Assembly: GCA_963761015.1 (NCBI GenBank)
Contig: CAVXFL010000009.1
Location: forward strand, 737,664 to 801,663
DNA from: CAVXFL01 sp963761015
Lineage (GTDB): Bacteria > Pseudomonadota > Alphaproteobacteria > Acetobacterales > Acetobacteraceae
DNA length: 64,000 nucleotides
Direction: 5' to 3'
This document shows, one piece after another, positions 26,532 to 35,898 of this stretch (positions are counted from its first letter, which is position 1; the number at the start of each line of letters is the position of its first letter). The translations under genes were made by a program, and so were the position numbers. The notes below the pieces were generated by a model. The model saw nothing but the letters and a program-made list of their open reading frames with translations. It was not told the origin of the DNA and made no database searches.

Positions 26532-28346
26532 CAATAGACGTCCCGCAGATAGCGTCCGGATTTCTGCAAGTCGCGCAGATAGGCCTGCGCGTGCTCCGCG
26601 CCGCGCCCGGACTGATCGGCGACGATGCGTTCGAGCGTGGCGTGCACGTCCTTGGCCATCGCCTGCGCGTCGCCGCAGACGTAGAAATGCGCGCCGTCCT
26701 CGAGCCAGCGGAACAGCGCGCGCCGCTCGTTCCACATGCGGTGCTGCACGTAGATCTTCTCCGGCTGATCGCGCGAGAAGGCGACGTCCATGCGCGTGAG
26801 GACGCCGCTTTTCAGCAGATCCTGCCATTCGAGCTGGTAAAGGAAGTCGTGCAGGAAGTTGCGCGCGCCGAACAACAGCCAACTCCGCCGAGCGACGCCC
26901 GTCGCCTCGCATTCCTGCATGAAGGCGCGGAACGGCGCGAGGCCGGTGCCGGGCCCGACCATGACGATCGGGCGATCGGGGTCGGCCGGAAGGCGGAAAT
27001 GCCGATTCGGTTGCAGATACACGTTCAGGCGGCTTCCCGGCGCGCGGCGTTCGGCGATGTCGCCGGAGGCCACGCCCTTGCGCGCGCGGCCGTGGCTCTC
27101 CCAGGCCACCGCGCCGACCAGCAGATGCGCCGCCTCGCCGACCTGCTTGCGGCTCGACGCGATGGAGTAGAGCCGCGGCGGCAGCGGGCGCAGCAGCGCG
27201 GTGAGCTGATCGGCGCTCAGCCGGCTCGGCGCGGCCGCGAGCAGGTCGACGAACTGCCGGTGCTTCAGGAAGGCCGCCGTCGCGTCGGCATCCCGCGCGA
27301 TCGCCGACAGATTGTCGTCTCCGGCGAGCGACGCGTACGACTCCGATCTGCGCCGCGGTCAGCGTGGTGATGTCGAAACGCTCGGTGAGCGCGGCGCGCG
27401 CCGCGGTGTCGCCGTCGAGCCCGGCGTGGTTCAGAACCTCGTCCACCAGCGCCGGGTCGTTGCTGGGCAGAAAGCCGAGCGAATCGCCCGGTTCATAGGC
27501 GATGCCCGACTCCGCCAGCGACAGTTCGACATGGAGCGTTCGCGTGGTGGAGCGGCTGCTGTTCAGGTCGATAAGCGCGGTGATTTCGGCCGCGAACGGG
27601 CGGGTCCGGGTGAATGTCTCCTCCGCGCCCGATTGCCGCATGAAATCGACGTGGATGACGGCCGCGCCGGAATCCTTGGGCGCCAGCTCGCGCAGCGTGC
27701 CGCCGATCCAGGCGGTGGCCGGCGCCGCGTAGTCGAGATCGCACTCAACGCGCGGCGCCGCGCGTTGCGCCCCGAGTGCTGCCAGCCGCTCGTCGATGCG
27801 CCGCCCGGTCTCGCAGAACCGCGCATAGGCGCGGTCGCCCAAGGCGAGCACGCCGTAGCGCAGCTCCGCTAAACGCGGCGCGCTGTCCGCCATCAGTTCG
27901 GCGAAGAAGCTTTCCGCGCGCTGCGGCGGATCGCCCTCGCCCCAGGTGCTGGCAATCACCAGCAGGTTGCCGGCGCGCGCGATCTCGGCGGGCGTGGTGT
28001 CCGCCATGTCGAGCAGCTTGGCCGCGAAGCCCAGGCGCGCCGCTTCCTTGCGCGCCGCGGCGGCGAGCGCTTCGGCGTTGCCGGATTCGGTGGCGTAAAG
28101 AATCGTCAGCGGCGTCTTGCGCGCTTGCGGCGCGGCGGGGGTCGCGCGCGGCGCCAGCGCCGCCTGGAATCCGGCAATGTAGCCGCTCAGCCATTGCCGC
28201 TGCTCGGGCGAAGCGCCGGCGAGCATATGCCGGATCGTGGCGAGCTGGTCCTCGGCGAACGGGGCGGCGCCGAGCACGGCCGACGCGCTGGACATCGACG
28301 GGGAATCCTCCTGGGCCGGTTCTGGCGGGGCGGGCAGGTGGGTCAT
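26531..28346 (-). pseudogene. cysJ: Sulfite reductase flavoprotein alpha-component, one frameshift
   Basis: CysJ moves electrons from NADPH through FAD and FMN to CysI. It starts MTHLPAPPEPAQEDSP at 28346, overlapping the previous stop by ATGA. The flavodoxin domain has TILYATESGNAEALA and STWGEGDPPQRAESFF. A FAD-binding part follows. After TLTAAQI an extra base near 27340 breaks the frame (SYASLAGDDNLSAIARD continues next door). The remaining NADPH-binding part has MVGPGTGLAPFRAFMQE and the Cys-Gly-Asp of VCGDAQAM, ending YLRDVY. Length after correction is about 604, normal. Confidence 0.88.
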
Positions 28347-28936
28347 GGCACGAGCGCCCCGCGCGCCGGTTCGCGGGCGCCCCGCAACCATCCGGCCCGC
28401 TCGATTTCTGCCTCGGTGAGGCGCGCCAGTTCGGGCATGGAGCGTCGTTCGCGCTGCCACGCGGCGCGCGCGGCGCCGATCGCCGTGACGCGACCCGCCC
28501 ATTCGGGGCCGAACTCGGCGGCGAGCCGGGCGCGGATGCGCGCGGAAAGGCCGGGGCTCTTGCCGGCGGTGGAAACGGTCAGCAGCAGGTCGCCGCGGCG
28601 TACTTCCGCGACGTTGTGGAAGTCAGAGAGGGCAGGGCGGTCCTCGACATTGACCAGCACACGCGCGCGCTGCGCCGCCTCGGCCAGCGCCGCGGCTGCC
28701 TCGTCCGGCAAGCCGGCGATCCAAAGCACGCGCAGCGCGGCTAGGTCGGCCGCGTCCGGCAGACGCCGCCGCAGCGCGTCACCGGCCGCGCGGATGATGT
28801 CGGGACCGGTGCGGTCGCAGTACAGCAAGGCGGAGCGGGCGCCCGCCGCGACCGCCGAGAAGCGGGCGAGCGCGGCGGCGCCACGGCCGGCTACGGCGAG
28901 CGGAACGAAGCTGGGATCGATCGCAAGAGGAACCAT
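28343..28936 (-). CDS. Siroheme synthase N-domain (precorrin-2 dehydrogenase/ferrochelatase)
   Basis: 197 residues, equivalent to the N-terminal CysG/Met8 module. It oxidises precorrin-2 and inserts iron to make siroheme, the cofactor of CysI. PLAVAGRGAAALAR is the NAD-binding loop. VLVNVEDRPALSDFHNVAEV and GDLLLTVSTAGKSPGLSARI are typical of the family. The methyltransferase half of CysG is absent and must be encoded elsewhere. First gene of the operon; its stop overlaps the cysJ start. Confidence 0.88.
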   Translation of the reverse strand: MVPLAIDPSFVPLAVAGRGAAALARFSAVAAGARSALLYCDRTGPDIIRAAGDALRRRLPDAADLAALRVLWIAGLPDEAAAALAEAAQRARVLVNVEDRPALSDFHNVAEVRRGDLLLTVSTAGKSPGLSARIRARLAAEFGPEWAGRVTAIGAARAAWQRERRSMPELARLTEAEIERAGWLRGAREPARGALVP

Positions 28937-28991
28937 CGGGCTGCCGTCTCCCTGCCGAGGGCGGCCCGAACCCGGCCGCTTTGCAGGGTAT

Positions 28992-29008
28992 AGAGAAGGA
29001 TTTTCTCT
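28992..29008. promoter_or_regulatory. Inverted repeat upstream of the cys operon
   Basis: AGAGAA-N5-TTCTCT lies about 56 bases upstream of the first operon gene in an AT-rich stretch. It could be an operator for a sulfur or cysteine regulator. No regulator gene is nearby, so this is inference. Confidence 0.35.
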
Positions 29009-29187
29009 AATTACCGCAAGTGGCCGGGTGAGAAAAGAATTTCCTGCTAATAACGGCCCTACTCAGGGCGCAAACTCATCTCCGAGACTCAGGGTTCTGG
29101 TATGTTGAGATCGCGGGCTGTCGAGAGGTCGTACCGCGGCGCGGCCGATCCGGCTTCCGCCGGGAAAGTCGAAGGACGGCGCCGTGA

Positions 29188-30051
29188 CTAGGGCAGGCAC
29201 GCCGCGATGTAGGGCGGCAGGTTGAACGCGCCCGCGTGGATTTCCGGCGTCCAGTAGCGGGTGGCGCCGAGAATGCCGGCGGCTTCGGCGCGGGCGCGCA
29301 GCTCGGCGGCTGGAATCCCGGGCAGGCCGAGGTCCTTCGCGGCGAAGCCGAGCGTCATGAATCCGCCGACATAGGTCGGCACCGCGGCGACATAGGCGGT
29401 CACGCAGGCAAACGCCCGCGCGCGGCGCAGGCTGGTCTCGCGCAGTTCGTCGGCCTGCATGAACGGCACGCCACACTGGTTCACCACCACGCCGCGCGGC
29501 GTCAGCACGCGCGCGCAGTTGGCGTAGAATGCGTCCGTGAACAGCACCTCGCCGACTCCGATCGGATCGGTGGAATCGACGATGATGGCGTCGAAGCTGG
29601 CGTCGGACGCCTGCTGCACGTAGTCGATGCCGTCGCCCACGATCACGGTCGCCCGCGCGTTGCTCCAGGCGTCGCCGGCGATGGCGGGCAGGAATGCCTT
29701 GGCGAGGCGGATCACCTCGCCGTCGATCTCCACCATCACGGCGCGGCGCACGTTGCGGTGCTGCAACACGCGCCGCAGCACCCCGCCGTCGCCGGCGCCG
29801 ATGATCAGCACGTCCTTCGCGTCGCCATGCGCCAACAGCGGCACGTGCGCGATCATTTCCTGATAGACGAACTCGTCGGCCTCGGTGATCTGCACGACGC
29901 CGTCCAGCAGGATGATCCGCCCGTGCGTCTCGGTCTCGAACACCGCGATGTCCTGGAACCGGCTCTGCACGCGGGCCAACTCGCGCTTCACCAGGAAGCG
30001 CTGGCCCCAGGCGCTGTACAGCGTCTCGTTCACCCAGCAGTCGGTCGCCAT
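29188..30051 (-). CDS. speE: Spermidine synthase
   Basis: 287 residues. It transfers aminopropyl from decarboxylated SAM to putrescine. VLIIGAGDGGVLRRVLQ is the SAM loop, VEIDGEVIRLAK follows, and FDAIIVDSTDPIGVGEVLFT holds the catalytic Asp region. The start MATDCWVNETLYSAWGQRF is typical. It follows speD by 22 bases, so the two form one unit giving spermidine. Confidence 0.93.
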   Translation of the reverse strand: MATDCWVNETLYSAWGQRFLVKRELARVQSRFQDIAVFETETHGRIILLDGVVQITEADEFVYQEMIAHVPLLAHGDAKDVLIIGAGDGGVLRRVLQHRNVRRAVMVEIDGEVIRLAKAFLPAIAGDAWSNARATVIVGDGIDYVQQASDASFDAIIVDSTDPIGVGEVLFTDAFYANCARVLTPRGVVVNQCGVPFMQADELRETSLRRARAFACVTAYVAAVPTYVGGFMTLGFAAKDLGLPGIPAAELRARAEAAGILGATRYWTPEIHAGAFNLPPYIAACLP

Positions 30052-30073
30052 CGCGGGCCTCCGACCGGCCGGC

Positions 30074-30526
30074 TTAGCGAAGCAGGCCGCGCCGCTGTTC
30101 GCCGATGTCCATGGAGTCCGGGCGGAACGCCGCCTCGATCACCGGGATCGAGCGGTACGGATCGCAGGCGCCGCACATGAAGATGTCGATGGCGGCGAAA
30201 TCGCGCTCCGGCCATGTGTGGATGGAGATGTGGCTTTCCGCCAGCACCAGCACGCCCGACACGCCGCCCTCGGGGGAGAAGTGGTGGAAATGGCTGTGCA
30301 TGATCGTGGCGTTCGCCGCCGTCGCCGCCGCGGCCAGCGCGCGGTCGATCGCCTCCGGGTCGCACAGGTTCTTGGCGCCCCAGAGATCGACGAGAAGGTG
30401 CATGCCGGCGAAGCGCTGGCCGTCCTTCTCCTGGAAGTAGTCCTTCTGGCCCTCCCCGGAGCCTGCCATCGTCGGGTTGTCGCTCGGGAAATCCGAGACC
30501 GTCCCCAGTGGCGCGAGTGCGTCCAT
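30074..30526 (-). CDS. speD: S-adenosylmethionine decarboxylase proenzyme
   Basis: 150 residues from MDALAPLGTVSDFPSD; the upstream ATG at 30583 gives an atypical extension. The self-cleavage site is VLAESHISIHTWPE, where Ser after Glu becomes the pyruvoyl group. MHSHFHHFSPEGGVSGVLV and the catalytic Cys in FMCGACDPYRS are present. It supplies decarboxylated SAM to SpeE. Confidence 0.9.
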   Translation of the reverse strand: MDALAPLGTVSDFPSDNPTMAGSGEGQKDYFQEKDGQRFAGMHLLVDLWGAKNLCDPEAIDRALAAAATAANATIMHSHFHHFSPEGGVSGVLVLAESHISIHTWPERDFAAIDIFMCGACDPYRSIPVIEAAFRPDSMDIGEQRRGLLR

Positions 30527-30623
30527 TACGTACCCCTGCAACCAGCAAACGGCCTGTTGGGCAGGTCTGCCCCCTTCGGCCAAGGCAGCGGAACATGGGG
30601 AAGGGAGGGGGGTGATGCAAGCA

Positions 30624-30653
30624 AAAATCCGCCCCGGCGCCTGACCGGGGCGC
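30624..30653 (-). terminator. Intrinsic terminator of prfB
   Basis: CGCCCCGG and CCGGGGCG pair around a 7-base loop. On the minus strand ATTTTTG follows about one base after the stem. It lies 16 bases after the prfB stop and before speD. Confidence 0.75.
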
Positions 30654-30668
30654 GGACCAGCCGGGCCT

Positions 30669-31801
30669 CTATCGCGCTTGCGCGCTCGCCTCGCTGCGGG
30701 TGGCGCCGACGCGGCTCGCCAGCGCGGCGGCCATGAACTCGTCGAGCCCGCCGTCCAGCACCGCGCTCGGGTTGCCCTTCTCGATCCCGGTGCGCAGATC
30801 CTTCACCAACTGATACGGCGCCAGCACGTAATTGCGGATCTGGTGGCCCCAGCCGATGTCGGTCTTGGCGCTCTCCGCCGCCGCCGCGGCGGCCTCGCGC
30901 TTCTGCAACTCGGCCTCGTAGAGCCGCGCCTTCAGCATCTGCATGGCGATGGCGCGGTTGCGGTGCTGGCTGCGGTCGGTTTGGCAGGCGACCACGATCC
31001 CGGTCGGCAAATGCGTGAGGCGGATCGCGCTCTCGGTCTTGTTCACGTGCTGCCCGCCGGCGCCCGAGGCGCGGTACGTGTCCACCCGCAGATCGGCATC
31101 GTTGACCTCGATGTCGATATTCTCGTCGACCACGGGGTAGACCCAGACGCTCGCGAAACTGGTCTGCCGCCGCGCGTTCGCGTCGAACGGGCTGATGCGC
31201 ACGAGCCGATGCACGCCGGCCTCGGTCTTCAGCCAGCCATAGGCATTCGGGCCGGAGATGCGCAGCGTCACCGATTTCAACCCGGCCTGCTCGCCCTCGG
31301 AACTGTCGATGAGCTGCACCTTGTAGCGGTGTTCCTCGGCCCAGCGCATGTACATGCGCATCAGCATCTCGGCCCAGTCCTGCGCCTCGGTACCGCCGGC
31401 CCCGGCGTTGATCTCCAGATAGGCGTCGTTGGGGTCCGCCTCGCCGGACAGCAGGCTCTCGATCTCGCGGCGCTTGGCCTCGTTCGCGAGCGCCTGCAAG
31501 GCGGCGATCCCGTCGGCGACCATGGCCTCGTCGCCCTCGGCCTCAGCCATGCCGACCAGTTCGAGCATTGTCGGCCAGCTCGCGTTCCAGCCTGCGCACG
31601 CCCTCGATCGCCCCGGCCAAGCGCGTGCGATCGCGCATCACGCTCTGCGCGGCGGCCGGATCGTTCCAGAGAGCGGGGTCTTCGGCGCGGCCGTTCAGCT
31701 CGGCGAGCCGGGCATTCGCGGCATCCCAGTCAAAGATGCCTCCTCAGCAGCCCTATGGACTGCTCGATCTGCTCGCGCAGCGCGTCGGATTCCGCGGACA
31801 T
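30669..31801 (-). CDS. prfB: Peptide chain release factor 2, programmed +1 frameshift plus a second break
   Basis: RF2 reads UAA and UGA stops. The short first frame (23 codons from 31801) ends at a TGA; +1 shift at CTT TGA C leads into DWDAANARLAELNGRAED. A second shift of one base near 31566, before LELVGMAEAEGDEAM, is not part of the known mechanism and is probably an error or mutation. The SPF stop-recognition tripeptide is in RISPFDANARRQTSFAS and the catalytic GGQ in SGAGGQHVNKTESAIR. Total length of about 375 is normal. Because the first break is programmed I list this as a CDS. Confidence 0.88.
31729..31744 (-). promoter_or_regulatory. prfB +1 recoding site
   Basis: On the minus strand AGGAGG, CAT, then CTT TGA C. 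This is the classical arrangement: an internal Shine-Dalgarno 3 bases before the slippery CTT, with TGA in the A-site. Low RF2 favours slippage and so more RF2. Confidence 0.88.
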
Positions 31802-31832
31802 GATTCCTCAAGTTAGCCAAACGAAAAAACCG

Positions 31833-34452
31833 TCAGTACAGCCCGCCCATCGAGGTGTCGAGACCGCTCGCCGCGGCGGTTCCCCCGCCGCCCTGATCGG
31901 CGCCGCCCTGATCGGTGCCGTTCCGGGCGCCGGCGACCTCGCTGCCGCCCGGCGATGCGCCCGGGACCTGACCCGGCTTGAACGCGTCGGTCACCGGGCC
32001 GACGCTGCTGTCCCAGCGCGCCAGGGTCACGCCCCCCGGGGCGACGAAGTTCAGCACCGGGCGGTTCTTCAGCGCCACCGACATGTAGTCGTGCCAGATC
32101 GGCGCCGCCAGATTGCCGCCGGTCTCGTTGCGGCCGAGGATCCGCCGGCTGGTCAAAGCCGACCCAGACCACGGTGACCAGATCGGGCGTGAAGCCGCCG
32201 AACCAGGCGTCCTTGAAGTCCTGCGTGGTGCCGGTCTTGCCGGCGATCGGCCGGCGCAGCCCGGCGCCCGCCGCATAGCCCGTGCCGTGCGCCACCACGT
32301 CCTGCATCATCGTCACGACCTGGAACACGCTGGCCGGGTCGGCGATCGACTTGCGCCGATCGACCAGTTCCGGCGGATGATCGGCATCGCCGTTGCAGTT
32401 CTCGCAGTCGAGCCCGAACGGGCGCCAGATCACGCGACCGTTGCGGTCCTGCACGCTGTCGATCAGGCTCGGGATCACCTCGCGTCCGCCCTCGTCCAGT
32501 GCGGCATAGGCGCCGGCGAGGCGCAGCACCGTGGTGTCCACGGCGCCGAGCGCCGCCGGCAGCACGAGCGGCATCTTGTCGACCACGTGGAAGGCGATCG
32601 CGGTCCGCGCCACCGCATCCATGCCGACCTTCTGCGCCACCCGCACCGTCACCAGGTTGCGCGATTTCCTGAGCGCGACGTGCAGCGAGGTCGGGCCGCC
32701 GTAATCCTGCTCGTAGTTCTCCGGCTTCCACTGCCCGGCGGCGCCCATGTCGAGCACGAACGGCCCGTCGAGGAAGCGCTGGCTGGGCGAGATGCCCTGT
32801 TCCATCGCGGTCAGATAGACGAACGGCTTGAAGCTCGAACCCGGCTGGCGCATCGCCTGCGTGGCGCGGTCGAACTGGCTCGCCTCGTAGCTCCAGCCGC
32901 CGCAGAGCGCGAGCACCCGCCCGCTGCGCGGATCGAGCGAGACCAGCGCGCCCTGCACCAGCGGGATCTGCCGCAACAGCATGCGCTCGGGCCGCCCCGG
33001 TGACTGGCCCGCCGCGGCGGCCGGCTCGGCCGGCGCTACCATGACCACGTCGCCCGCGCGCACGACGTCGGACATGCGTCGTGGCGTCGGGCCAAGGCGC
33101 TGGCGGTGAACCGGCCGTGCCCAGCGCGAGTCCCGCAGCAGCATCTGCGAAAACCGCGGCGTGGCCGCCTTGCGCGACGGTCCCCCCGCCTCGTCGAGCC
33201 AGCCCAGCTTCGCCTCGCTGCCGCCGCTGTCGAGCACGATGGCCAGTTTCCAGTCCGCCAGCATGCCGGGCGGCCGCGCGATCTCGGCCAGCCGCTCGGC
33301 CCAGTTGCCGCCGAGCGAGGCCGGATCGACATGCGCCACCGGCCCGCGCCAGCCGCCATGCGAGCGGTCATAGGCCATGAGCCCGGCGCGCAAGGCGTGC
33401 TCCGCCTCCCGCTGCAAGACCGGATCCATGCTGGTCCGCGCCATCAACCCGTCGCGCGTGGTGCGGTCGGCCCCGAATTGCTCGATCAGGCGGTGCCGGA
33501 CCTCGGCGGTGAAATACTGGCCGATCGCGATCGGCTCCGATTTGTGCAGCGCCAGCTTGATCGGCTCGGCCTTGGCCGCGGCGGCCTGCGCTGGCGTGAT
33601 GTCGTGGTCGTCGGCCATCCGGTCGAGCACCCAGTCGCGGCGGAGCCGCGCCGCCTCGGGGTTGCGCACCGGATTGTAGTTGTTCGGCGCCTTCGGCAGC
33701 GCCGCGAGCAGCGCTGCCTCGGCCAGGGTCAGCCGATCGAGCGGCTTGTCGAAATAGGCCTGCGCCGCCGCCGCGACCCCGTAGGATTGCTGCCCGAGAT
33801 AGATCTCGTTCAGGTACAGTTCGAGGATCCGCTGCTTGGTCAGCGCCTTCTCTATGCGTATGGCCAGGATCGCCTCGCGGATCTTGCGCCGCAGCGTCAC
33901 CTGGTTGCCGAGCAGCATGTTCTTGGCGAGCTGCTGGGTGATCGTGGAGGCACCGACCGGCCGGCGGCCCTCGCCGAGATGCTGGAGATCGGTGAACGCG
34001 GCCCGCAGGATGGCCAGCGGATCGACGCCGCCGTGACGCCAGAAATTCTGGTCCTCCGCCGCCAGGAACGCCTTGCGCACCACGGCCGGAATGGCGGCGT
34101 AGCGCACGAAGATGCGCCGCTCGGTCGCAAGCTCCTGCATCAGCTCGCCGTCGCCCGCGTAGATCCGGCCCATCACCGCCGGCTGATAATGCTTCAGCCC
34201 GTCCACGTCCGGCAGATCGGCGGTGTAGACGCGGTAAACCCCGTAGAGGCCGAGCAGGCCGGTCAGGCCGGCCAGGAACAGTATCACGAACAGCGCGCCG
34301 ATGATCCGGCCGGGCCAGCGCCAGAGACTTTTCCGCTTTTGCGGCGCCCTGCGGCGGGGCTCCGGCGCCTTGCGGCGGGGCTCTGGCGAATTGGGCGCCG
34401 GCTGACGCGAACCGGGCGCGAGCGGTTCGCCGGCTTTGAGCGGGCCGAACAT
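31833..34452 (-). pseudogene. mrcA: Penicillin-binding protein 1A, one frameshift near the end
   Basis: A bifunctional class A PBP that polymerises and crosslinks peptidoglycan. A cytosolic basic/Pro-rich tail is followed by one membrane segment (IIGALFVILFLAGLTGLLG). The glycosyltransferase domain has the catalytic Glu in FLAAEDQNFWRHGGVDP and GASTITQQLAKNMLLGNQ. The transpeptidase domain has MRQPGSSFKPFVYLTAM (SxxK), SRN in LRKSRNLVTVRV, and KTGTTQDFKDAWF. One extra base near 32146 breaks the frame after WVGFDQ; RILGRNETGGNLAAPIWHDY continues to the stop at 31833. The tail is Gly-rich. Confidence 0.9.
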
Positions 34453-34502
34453 GGTGGTGGTCTTAGCACCCGCCGTCCGGCGGGCGTAGCGTCAAATCTG
34501 CT

Positions 34503-35373
34503 TCAGCCGACCACGCGCGCGATGTGAGCGGCGGAGGCGAAATAGGCGTCGACCGCCCGGTGCATCGCGGCGGCCACCACGGCGCGATGCTCCGGGCGCC
34601 GCAGGGCGGCTTCGTCCCGCGGGTTCGACATGAAGCCCATCTCGACCAGGACGCTCGGGATGTCGGCGGCCTTCAACACCACGAACGCGGCGTGGCGGGC
34701 CGGATTGGGCAGCATGGGCAAATCGTTGTCGAGTTGGCCGACCAGATCGCGCGCCAGGTGTACCGAACTCGATCCGCGTCTCGCGACGAACCAGGCTCGC
34801 CAGGATGCGGGCGACCGCCGGCGAGACCGAGCGAAATCGCTTGTCGCCGAAGCGGTCCGCCGCGTTCTCCCGCTGCGCGAGTTGCGCGGTCTGCGCGTCG
34901 GAAGCGGTGGCGGAGAGCGTGTAGACGCTGGCCCCGCGCACGCCGTGGTCGGTGACCGCGTCGGCGTGCATGGACACGAACAGGGCGGCGCGGCGCAATT
35001 CGGCGATGCCGACCCGCAATTCCAGCGGGATGAACACGTCGGTCTCGCGCGTCATCGACACACGGTAGCGGCCGCTCCGTTCGAGTTGGCGCTTCAACTC
35101 GTGCGCCGTGGCCAGCGCGATCTTCTTCTCGTAGGTTCCCGAATAGCCGATCGCGCCCGGGTCCTTGCCGCCGTGGCCGGGGTCGAGGATCACCATGGGC
35201 CGTTCCGCTCGCGCCTGGCCGGAGCGGGCATCTGGATGGCGGACGCGCGGGTGCCCGTGATGCCGCCGGTGGCCGGCGGCCAGGGCGTCGGGCGACCACC
35301 AGCCCGGCAGCAGAAAGCTGGCCAGCAACCCGTGTCCGAGCAGCAACCGGCGCGCTACGACAGGATCCCTCAT
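34503..35373 (-). pseudogene. amiC: N-acetylmuramoyl-L-alanine amidase, one frameshift
   Basis: An Amidase_3 zinc enzyme that splits septal peptidoglycan. A twin-arginine-like or Sec signal (VVARRLLLGHGLLASFL) leads to the domain. Zinc ligands are His in ILDPGHGGKDPGAIG, Glu in TYEKKIALA and His in LFVSMHADAV; the catalytic Glu is in VLVEMGFMSNPRDE. One extra T near 34766 breaks the frame after RRETRIE; SVHLARDLVGQLDN continues. It precedes mrcA and prfB, the usual alphaproteobacterial order. Confidence 0.87.
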
Positions 35374-35898
35374 GCCGTCTCCTCGTTCGGCAAACCTCGG
35401 TTCTTTTAAGACGCGAGATGCGGAATTGCACTGTCTGCCTTGATTTCGCCTCGCTTCGAGATCACCTGTCGCTTCAAAGTCACGCCAGCTTGCGAGTCCG
35501 GCGGGTTTGCTTCATCGTTCGCTGCGTTGTCCGGCGCAGGCTGGCGGAGCGCGTTGATCCGTTCGGGATCGGCGCTCACGACCGCCACGCGCCGGGTGGT
35601 ATCGCTGCCTCGCGCATCCGCGCCACTCCACGATCGGCCATAGCCGGGGTGGCGCAACATCATTACCGGGCGGCGCCTCCGAGCTTGGCGCGTCAGCCCC
35701 CGAACCAGGGATCGACGATCGCCGCCGTGCCCGCTTTGCAAGCCCCCAGTCGCGAGTCGGCCATCGCCGATTTCGGCTTCGATCCGTTCCGCCGGGGCAG
35801 TTCACGGCGTGTCGCTTTCCCCGTCCCACAGCCATTCGGCCAACGGTGGAGCGCGCCGCGTGCGCGCATCCCGGCGGCGTATCGGAGTTTGTCGTTAC
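35374..35898. other. Intergenic region between divergent amiC and rne
   Basis: 525 bases. The plus-strand frames through it do not look like protein. It must hold the promoters of both genes and probably a long rne leader. RNase E leaders are autoregulatory targets in enterobacteria; whether that applies here cannot be seen. No clear -35/-10 pair stands out. Confidence 0.4.
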
